Source of the DNA: Flavobacterium ginsengisoli
Lineage (GTDB): Bacteria; Bacteroidota; Bacteroidia; Flavobacteriales; Flavobacteriaceae
Reading direction: 5' to 3'
Assembly (NCBI RefSeq): GCF_029625315.1
Contig: NZ_CP121110.1
Coordinates: 4,430,501-4,494,500 of the forward strand
DNA length: 64,000 bases
Shown here: piece after piece, positions 57,060 through 64,000 of the stretch
Layout: each line of letters starts with the position of its first letter
Numbering within the stretch: position 1 is the stretch's first letter
Program-made: the position numbers and the translations under genes
Notes under the pieces: generated by a model
Seen by the model: only the letters and a program-made list of their open reading frames with translations
What the model was told of the DNA's origin: nothing
The model's database searches: none

Positions 57060-57689
57060 ATGGAACTAGAAATTATCATAAGATTGCTTTTAGCGACATT
57101 TTGGGGTGCTTTAATTGGTGCCGAAAGAGAATACAGAGGAAAAGCAGCTGGTCTGCGCACCACAATAATGATTTCTGTTGGAGCTTGTTTCTTTACTTTA
57201 ATGTCACAATGGATTGGAGGATCTGGGAATCCAGACCGTATAGCTTCTAATATTGTAACAGGATTAGGTTTTCTTTGCGCAGGAGTAATCTTTAGATCAG
57301 ACAACCACGTTTCGGGCATTACGACCGCGGCGACAATTTGGTCGGTTGCGGCTGTAAGTATGGGAGTTGGCGCGGGTTATTACTTTGCTTCGGCTTGCGC
57401 GGCACTTATGATTCTTATAATTTTAACGATGCTTACCATTCTTCAAGATAAAATTGACCTCATCAACGAGCATAAAACGCTCAGAATAACCTTTAAACGT
57501 TCAGACGCAGGACACGCAAGATGCAAAGAACTTTTTTCGACTTATGGTATAAAATCTAAACTGTTAATGCAACACCGTAATATAGACCATATTATTTTAG
57601 AATGGCAAATACATGGTTCTAAACATGCCATAGAATCTTTGTATGCTTCGCTTTTGCAAGATCCTATTTTTGAAGAATTAGTTTTATAA
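57060..57689 (+). CDS. MgtC/SapB family membrane protein
   Basis: 209 residues. Family motif RLLLATFWGALIGAEREYRG (Gly-Ala-Glu-Arg-Glu), AAGLRTTIMISVGACFFTLM, IASNIVTGLGFLCAGVIF and TTAATIWSVAAVSMGVGAGY, with about five helices, then a C-terminal ACT-like soluble domain (LRITFKRSDAGHARCKELFS). MgtC proteins aid growth at low Mg and in hosts by an unclear route. It precedes the GNAT gene by 13 bases, so they are likely co-transcribed. Confidence 0.9.
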   Translation: MELEIIIRLLLATFWGALIGAEREYRGKAAGLRTTIMISVGACFFTLMSQWIGGSGNPDRIASNIVTGLGFLCAGVIFRSDNHVSGITTAATIWSVAAVSMGVGAGYYFASACAALMILIILTMLTILQDKIDLINEHKTLRITFKRSDAGHARCKELFSTYGIKSKLLMQHRNIDHIILEWQIHGSKHAIESLYASLLQDPIFEELVL

Positions 57690-57702
57690 AAAAATAAGAA
57701 TA

Positions 57703-58224
57703 ATGAATTTTAATTTACAACCCATTTTAGAAAATGATCTTTGCCTTCTATCTCCTTTAGAAGAAAAAGATTTTGATGCATTATACCAAGTAGCTTCAGA
57801 TCCTAAAATTTGGGAACAACATCCAAACAAAGACCGATGGAAAAAAGAAGTCTTTCAAAATTTTTTTGAAGGAGCCATGAAAAGTAAAGGCGCTTTTAAA
57901 ATTATAAACAAAGAAACCGGAGAAGTTATCGGAAGTACACGATTTTACGATTTTGATCAAGAAGACGATAGTATTTTTATTGGCTATACTTTTTATGCTG
58001 TTTCGTGCTGGGGAAAAGGCGTGAATCAAAGTGTAAAAAAGACCATGCTGGATTATCTTTTTCAATATGTATCCAAAGTGAAATTTCATATTGGTTCAGA
58101 GAATATTCGTTCGCAAATTGCAATTTCGAGAGTAGGAGCAAAAAAAATAGCTGAAGAAGAAGTGGCTTATTTTGGAGAAAAACCAAAGTTGAATTTTGTT
58201 TATCAGATCGAAAAAACAAATTGA
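57703..58224 (+). CDS. GNAT family N-acetyltransferase (RimJ/RimL type)
   Basis: 173 residues. Motif order typical of RimJ/RimL relatives: LSPLEEKDFDALYQVASDPK, IWEQHPNKDRW, GEVIGSTRFYDFDQEDDSIF, IGYTFYAVSCWGKGVNQSVK (acetyl-CoA loop), and VKFHIGSENIRSQIAISRVG. The acceptor is unknown, possibly a protein N-terminus, an amino sugar or a drug. It is translationally close to the MgtC gene. Confidence 0.88.
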   Translation: MNFNLQPILENDLCLLSPLEEKDFDALYQVASDPKIWEQHPNKDRWKKEVFQNFFEGAMKSKGAFKIINKETGEVIGSTRFYDFDQEDDSIFIGYTFYAVSCWGKGVNQSVKKTMLDYLFQYVSKVKFHIGSENIRSQIAISRVGAKKIAEEEVAYFGEKPKLNFVYQIEKTN

Positions 58225-58348
58225 ACACTGGTTCTAATACAGCAAATTACTGGTGTCTTTTGATTTTTTGTTTTATCACAAAACTATTTTATTTAAAAAG
58301 TTAAATTAAGATTACAATTCTTACATTAGCCAATTCAAAATTTGGACT

Positions 58349-61300
58349 ATGGAGAATTTTATTCTTTTATCATTAATTGCATGTGTTGTCATTTTATTTA
58401 ATAATTTTTCGAAATTAAAGAAGGAGAATGAATTTTTAGATTCTTCTTATTCAAAGATTAAGGAAGATTATAAATCTTTGAAAAAAGAAATTGAAGAAAT
58501 AAAAAATCAGCTGATTCAACCTGATTTTAAACCTGGAGACTTGACTTCTACAGCAGAAGAGATTGAAATAATTTCTGAACCTATACCCGAAAATATACCT
58601 TTAATTATTCCAGATGCTGCTTCTCTTATTGACGATATTTCTCAAGAAAGCAATATTGTAGCAAGCAGAAATTTCAGAAAGTCCAATATTAGTTTCAGAT
58701 ACTTTAACAGCTGATTCCTATAACGAAATTGAAGCAAACGAAAATTCTCAGTTTGTAGAAAATTTTGAAACGCTTCCTGTAAATAAAGAGACTCTAAATG
58801 ATGATTCGAAAGAATTTGAAGAAGAGAAAATTTATGTAGAAAGCGCTTTTTCAGTTTTAATCAAAAAATTAGAACAGCAATTTGCCGAAAACTGGACCGA
58901 ATTCTTGGAACCGCAATTATGGTGTTAGGAATTGGTTATCTGAGTATTTATACAGCATTGAAAGTTTCGCCAATGTTCCGTGTATTAATTCTTTGGCTTT
59001 ATGCTGGAATTTTAGCTGGGTCTTATTATTTTTTAAAGAAGAAAGAAAAATGGTTCAAAACAGGACTTTGGCTTCGTAGCGCTGGAGCAAGTTTATTCTT
59101 GTTTGGCTGTTTTGGCGCATCGCAAATTCCGGCTCTTACATTTATAGATAATATTCCTCTTGCGTATTCGCTTATTGGAATCGGAATCGGAATCAATTTG
59201 TTTGTGGGATATATTATTAAACAGCAAACCTTTTTATCGCTCCATACTATTTTGAGTATTTTAATTCTCTGTGTAATTCCCGAAAAACTATTAATTACAT
59301 TTTTACTAGCGTCAGTCACTGCAACAGCGGGAATTATTTTATCGTACAAAGAAAAATGGGAGTATCATTTGTTAATTGTTATTTCTGGTTTTATAATATT
59401 TGATATTTGGTTTACACAAGGCACAAATGCGTTAAGTAAGTCTCAAAATATCTTCGCTATAATCGGTATTGTTTTGGTTTCGGTTAGCTGTATGTATATG
59501 CAATACAGAAGTATTTATGCCAATACAAGATTTGATAAAATTGCCTTTGTAACGCATTTAACCAATTGGATTTTATTTGCTTTAGGCCTGGTTTTGCATT
59601 CAACCGGAAGCAGAATCAAAATCTTTGTTTTGCTGGCCGCGGGTATTCTTTGCCTTTTTGCAACACTATTTGCCAGAAAGAAAAAGATTTTTTGGCTGTA
59701 TCATCTTGACGGAATGGTTTCGTTTGTACTTTTTGCTTTAACCATTTTTATGCTTAATGATTGGAAAGTAGGTTATGATATAATCGCATGCGGATTGTAC
59801 TTCTTAGTGGTTACATGCCTAATAATTGTTTACAAAAGCAAGGAAATTTTATTGCATAAAATATTTTTAGGACTCAATCATGCTTTAGGGATTTTTATTT
59901 TAGGATTCTTTATTTTGCACATCAATCCATCCTCAGTACAAACCAATATTACAAATATCTTTGCTTCCTTAATTGTGATGATAGTGGCAACATTGTCAGT
60001 TTCTGTTTTTTGTGTTGCAAGAAAAGAATTTTTAGAAACAGATGTTTTCCTTTTAAAGAAAGATTTGAGCTTAAATGGAATTCTCTCTATTCTGTTTTCA
60101 ATGTTCTTTTTCATAAGCTGGTATCATACAATCGAAATTTCGTTCTATTATCCGCTTGTGTTTATTGCTTTATTGTGGTGTCTTTTGCGCTTCAAATTCA
60201 AAACAAACACATTTGATATAGGAAGATTTACTTTTTTAAACATTGCTATTGTAGTAGGTGTAGTATTAATTGCTATAGAAGCAAAATCTAATTTAGATAT
60301 TTTTTATGCTCTAGGAATTATTGCTGTAATTATAGCAAACTGGTTTGTAAAGGAATTTTATACAGATAAAAGCATTATTAAAACAATTAGCATTGTGGGG
60401 GCAAATGCATTACTTGTTTCGCTTTCTTATAAATATCTGTTTTTAGGAAATATTGTTCAAATTTTGCCTTGGATTGCTATTGCTATATTAAACCATGAAT
60501 TTCTTTGGCTTCAATTTAAGCGAAAAACACTTTCTTCAGACAACCAAATTCTGCTGTATCTTTTTTGTGCGGTTTTTTTAATATTCGGAAATGCTTTGTT
60601 TTTATATAACACCCAATTTTTAAATACTATCGAAATTGGATTGATTGCTTTGGGACTTTCTGCTGTCGAAGTTTATGTTTTGTTTGCAGATAAAATAAGA
60701 AACAAGTCAAACGAGGTTATTTCTGGATGGGGAAGTTTCCATACATTAAATTGTGAGCTGATACTTCTTAATGCTTTAATTTTTGGTTTCTCTTGTATTG
60801 AACTTACCTATATTCCAATATATTTAGGAGGTTTGGCTATATTAATTTTTTGGATTTTTCAGAAAATTGAAAAATTTGGGCGTTACAACATTTATTCGTT
60901 TGTACTATTAATTGGAACAATATTTTTAAGTATTTATCAGGCCATTTTTGATGCCAATCCTGATAATAGAATTATACTTTATAGTGTGCAAGCCTTATGC
61001 GTTTTGCTATCTGTAGTTTATTATTATTTGCAAGTAAAAAGTACAAGAGAAGCAGGTAAAATGTTTATTTCAGTTTTACCGATTGTTCAAAACTTATGGA
61101 TCATCACTTTATTATTTATTCAGGTAGAAATTGCTTATTTGCCAGCTATATTTATGCTTTTGGCCATCTTGAATTTTGGTCTGATTTTATACAGAAAGAT
61201 AAATTTAGCTCCAGAATCGATTTTAATTATTTCACTTTTGTCCATTTTAGTTTCTGCTTTTTACAGCGTCAAAAAGCTTAATGATTTTGATTTGATCGAT

Positions 61301-61996
61301 TGGGGATTACAGCTATTGAGTGTGGCTTTATTGATTGTCTTAGTTATCCTGATCAAGAAAAAAGATTTCATAAAAGAATTGAAAGTAGATTTTCAAATTG
61401 TCATCAACTTTTGGCTTTCTACAATTATGTTTGCGCAATTAGAGCATAAATGGCTTCCTGTGTTTTGGGCCTCAACTGCTATTGTAAATAGTATTCTTTA
61501 TTATAAAAAAATAGGAAACAAAAAGGAAATCAGTATTGTGTATTACTTACTGGCCAATTTTCATTTGGCTTTTGTAAGTTTCAATTATTTTGAATCTAGA
61601 TTCGAATTTGTATACCTTATTATATTTGCGTTACTGGCACTATACATTTTTATTGTCTATAAATATATCGAAGATTTCGAATTTAAAAACAGCATTATTA
61701 TTTATCCAGCCACTTTTAGTATTGGTTTATTTTTGTTCCTTACATTCGATAAAGGAATCTTAACCTTCTTCTGGATATTAGAATCTCTAGGATTGCTTAT
61801 ATTAGGTATTCTTCTTAAAGAAAAATATTTTAGATATGTATCATTGTCTTTGGTAGGAATTTGTGTTATACGACTCATGTTTTTTGACTTATCAAACGCA
61901 GATTTCCTAATCAGAGCTATGGTTTTATTAGGAGTTGGAATAGTACTTTTGATTATGAATACGCTATTTAAAAAATACAAAGAGCGATTTGATTAA
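58349..61996 (+). CDS. DUF2339 polytopic membrane protein (+1 at 58661-58666 and -1 at 58896-58902)
   Basis: 1,215 residues after repair. A signal-anchor (FILLSLIACVVILFNNFSKL) is followed by a coiled coil (KENEFLDSSYSKIKEDYKSL) and an acidic linker, then more than 25 hydrophobic helices, as in DUF2339 (PF10101). The linker is interrupted twice. Removing one A in GCAAGC gives IVAAEISESPIL; adding one G in ACCG(G)AATTC gives NWTGILGTAIMVLGIGYLS, the start of the membrane domain. The two indels cancel, so the frame agrees at both ends. Function unknown; an envelope or cell-surface glycan role has been suggested for related proteins. Confidence 0.87.
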
Positions 61997-62016
61997 CATA
62001 AATCTTTCTCAATAAA

Positions 62017-62060
62017 AAGAACCACAAATTCAAATAAATGAATTTGTGGTTCTTGTGTTT
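62017..62060. terminator. Terminator between the DUF2339 gene and the convergent AraC gene
   Basis: AAGAACCACAAATTCA pairs perfectly with TGAATTTGTGGTTCTT over AATAAA. A T-rich stretch follows on the plus strand, and on the minus strand the stem is followed by TTTTTATT, so it can serve both genes. Confidence 0.9.
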
Positions 62061-62096
62061 TAGACCCTGATTTAATTTGTTTTTTTAGCTAAAATA

Positions 62097-62897
62097 TCAT
62101 TTCCTAAGTTTTGGTTTTTCTTGAATTATATTAAAATAAGAAGCGCTAAAAGCAGATAGACTTTTATAACCAACCAAATGAGCAATCTGACTTAAAGTAT
62201 ATTGTTTGGCATCTAAAAGTTCAATGCTTTTTAGAATACGAATTAGTCGCAAATATTTTTGAAGCGTAATATTTGTTTTCTGTTTAAAAACCCTTTGCAA
62301 ACTGCGAACCGACATTTGGGCTAGATTGGCCAATTCGTCAATTTCAAAAGCATATTGATAATTTTTGTTGATGTAATCGCAAACAGGAATCAAACGGTCA
62401 TCTGCAGGAACTGGAATTTGTAATGCATTGTTTTCTTTGCAAAAGTTAGGAAGACTCGTTAAAATCGCTTTTAAGAAATTGGACTGTTCTTCATTTTCTG
62501 TTAAAAGTTTATCCCATTTTTGAGCATAAAGAATCATTTCTTTTAAAACATTGGGAGCCGAGAAAACATGCACATTTTGAAAAAAATCTTGCGTGGGAAC
62601 AGATTTGAATAAAGCAATTATCAAGTTTACGGTTTTAGATTCTGAAGAAATGCGATGTTCTTTTTTGGTCGGAATCCAGATAACATGGTTTTGCGGAACG
62701 AGATAAGTCTTTTCTTCAATATGAAAATATTGATAACCCTCTTCTACATAAGTTAATTGGTAACGTTCGTGCGTGTGCAGATATTCGTCATGCTGCCAGT
62801 TTTGGTCATACCAAACATAAGCGTTTGTTGATATATTGTCTAGAAATTGACCTTCCGTTGGTTCAGATAAGCCACATTTTAAATTGGCGTTTTGCAT
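62097..62897 (-). CDS. AraC family transcriptional regulator
   Basis: 266 residues. N-terminal cupin (HTHERYQLTYVEEGYQYFHI, YLVPQNHVIWIPTKKEHRIS), then HTH_18 with IDELANLAQMSVRSLQRVFK and LSQIAHLVGYKSLSAFSASY. On its upstream side a TAACTTTG -7 box (minus strand, 62909-62916) lies 12 bases before the start. It is divergent from the flavodoxin-RidA gene across 67 bases and probably regulates it. Confidence 0.92.
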   Translation of the reverse strand: MQNANLKCGLSEPTEGQFLDNISTNAYVWYDQNWQHDEYLHTHERYQLTYVEEGYQYFHIEEKTYLVPQNHVIWIPTKKEHRISSESKTVNLIIALFKSVPTQDFFQNVHVFSAPNVLKEMILYAQKWDKLLTENEEQSNFLKAILTSLPNFCKENNALQIPVPADDRLIPVCDYINKNYQYAFEIDELANLAQMSVRSLQRVFKQKTNITLQKYLRLIRILKSIELLDAKQYTLSQIAHLVGYKSLSAFSASYFNIIQEKPKLRK

Positions 62898-62964
62898 GTA
62901 CTTTTTGGCAAAGTTAATAAAAACGTCATTGCTAATTTTGTAAATGAATATAATTTACAATAAC

Positions 62965-64000
62965 ATGAATAAACTACATCTCTTTTGGATCGGTATTTTG
63001 ACATTATTAGTGATCCATACAAGTGAAGCGCAGAATAAAAAAACGAACATATTGGTACTTATACATTCTGACAATGGCGGAACTTACGAATTGGCAAAAG
63101 AAATTGCTAAAGGAATCGAGAGTGACCAAAATGCTACAGCAATTATAAAACAAGTAAAAACGGCAACTAATTCAAAATTAAAAGAAATTCCAGTTGCAAC
63201 GGTTGAGGAGTTGCCATCGTATGACGGAATCGCGTTTGGTTCGCCTGTTTATTTTGGAAATATTAGTACTGCCATGAGTGAGTTTCTCTCTAAAACAGTC
63301 AATTTATGGACGAATCATGCTTTAGAAGGAATGCCTGCAATGGTTTTCATGTCGGCAGGAAGTGGCGCTGGAAAAGAATTGGCTTTACAGTCTTTTTGGA
63401 ATAGCTTGGCCGTGCATGGAATGGTTTTGGTTTCAAACGGAATTAGAGGTAATGAAAAAATCGACAAGAAAATTCCGCAGGGAAATTCTGTTTTAGGAAC
63501 CACAAGTTTGGCTTCCTTAAAAGATGTTGAAAGACCAACAAAAGATGAACGTTATTTAGCCGAATTGCAAGGAAAAAATTTTGCTAAAGTTGCTTCTGCT
63601 TTAAAAGGAACTTTTGCTAAGAAAGAAATAACAGTAAAACAAGAATCTTCAATTAATGCTATTTTAAAATCGAAGAATATTGTATTGCCGCAAGTGCCTA
63701 AACCAGCAGGAAATTATCAGCCATATGTTCGTACAGGAAATTTGATATTTATTAATCAAGTGGCTTTAAAAGATGGAAAAATCCTGAATCCAGGAAGATT
63801 AGGATTGAATGTAGATGAACAGCAAGTTAAAGACGCAACCGAACAGACAATGCTAAACGTAATTTCGGTTTTGAATGGAGCAGTTGACGGAGATTTAAAC
63901 CGTGTAAAACGTTGTGTGCAATTGACAGGGATTTTCAATACCAAAGACGATTATACCAAACACGCTGATTTAATGAACGTTGCTTCAAATCTTACTGCTG
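62965..64000 (+). CDS. Exported flavodoxin-like / RidA fusion protein (cut by the window end)
   Basis: 345 codons visible from ATG at 62965, no stop inside the window. Signal peptide HLFWIGILTLLVIHTSEAQ. Residues ~25-200 are a flavodoxin/WrbA-like domain: NILVLIHSDNGGTYELAKEI (FMN loop), YDGIAFGSPVYFGNISTAMS and MPAMVFMSAGSGAGKELAL. A linker leads to a YjgF/RidA domain from about residue 235 (YQPYVRTGNLIFINQVALKD, DATEQTMLNVISVLNGAVDG). RidA deaminates reactive enamines; coupling to a quinone reductase-like domain in the periplasm is unusual. A TAATTTTG -7 box is at 62933-62940. Divergent AraC neighbour. Confidence 0.87.
   Translation, partial: MNKLHLFWIGILTLLVIHTSEAQNKKTNILVLIHSDNGGTYELAKEIAKGIESDQNATAIIKQVKTATNSKLKEIPVATVEELPSYDGIAFGSPVYFGNISTAMSEFLSKTVNLWTNHALEGMPAMVFMSAGSGAGKELALQSFWNSLAVHGMVLVSNGIRGNEKIDKKIPQGNSVLGTTSLASLKDVERPTKDERYLAELQGKNFAKVASALKGTFAKKEITVKQESSINAILKSKNIVLPQVPKPAGNYQPYVRTGNLIFINQVALKDGKILNPGRLGLNVDEQQVKDATEQTMLNVISVLNGAVDGDLNRVKRCVQLTGIFNTKDDYTKHADLMNVASNLTA

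Overview
The window is a stretch of a low-GC (roughly one third G+C) Bacteroidota chromosome, most likely Flavobacterium. The signs are a giant surface protein with a type IX secretion (gliding-associated) C-terminal domain, a SusC/SusD pair, head-GIN/DUF2807 proteins, -7 boxes of the TANNTTTG type, few Shine-Dalgarno sites, and the conserved flavobacterial gene blocks recF-TPR-ribH-mutL-rhomboid-rhomboid-EEP and parA-parB-DUF5683-dapB-lepB-wbqC. No plasmid, phage or insertion sequence was recognised.

Layout. 0-2.4 kb: the end of a HisC-like aminotransferase, a GT4 glycosyltransferase and a DUF2461 protein, separated by palindromic intergenic repeats. 2.4-16 kb: housekeeping (recombination and mismatch repair, riboflavin, rhomboid proteases, signal peptidase, lysine/peptidoglycan precursor synthesis, chromosome segregation, RlpA). 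16-20 kb: a secreted beta-helix protein, a GIY-YIG gene lodged between tRNA-Pro and a degenerate 3' tRNA copy, and trxB. 20-25 kb: a PadR-PspC-head-GIN-DUF2807 envelope operon. 26-33.6 kb: one gene of about 2,425 codons with ten near-identical 222-bp repeats. 33.7-40.7 kb: a copper/heavy-metal island (multicopper oxidase fused to a CopB-like barrel, P1B ATPase with HMA and HMBD domains, AraC regulator with a CxxC domain, DUF3347 protein, Cys-rich protein). 40.8-43 kb: AraC/MFS divergent pair. 43-50 kb: SusC-SusD-DUF4957/DUF5123 locus with two LacI-type operators. 50-64 kb: pentapeptide protein, AraC regulators, a nucleosidase, an HNH endonuclease, a GH2 enzyme, MgtC, a DUF2339 membrane giant and a secreted flavodoxin-RidA fusion cut by the window end.

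The most striking observation is not a gene. Sixteen genes, many of them in ordinary conserved families, are interrupted by 25 single-base indels. Twenty-two of these are one extra base in, or directly beside, what must have been a GCAGC or GCTGC (GCWGC) site. Removing that base restores the family sequence every time, and every repaired gene has a length divisible by three. This looks like a systematic consensus error at one short palindromic motif, as expected if the motif carries a DNA modification, not like real gene decay. The affected genes are therefore annotated here as single repaired CDSs.
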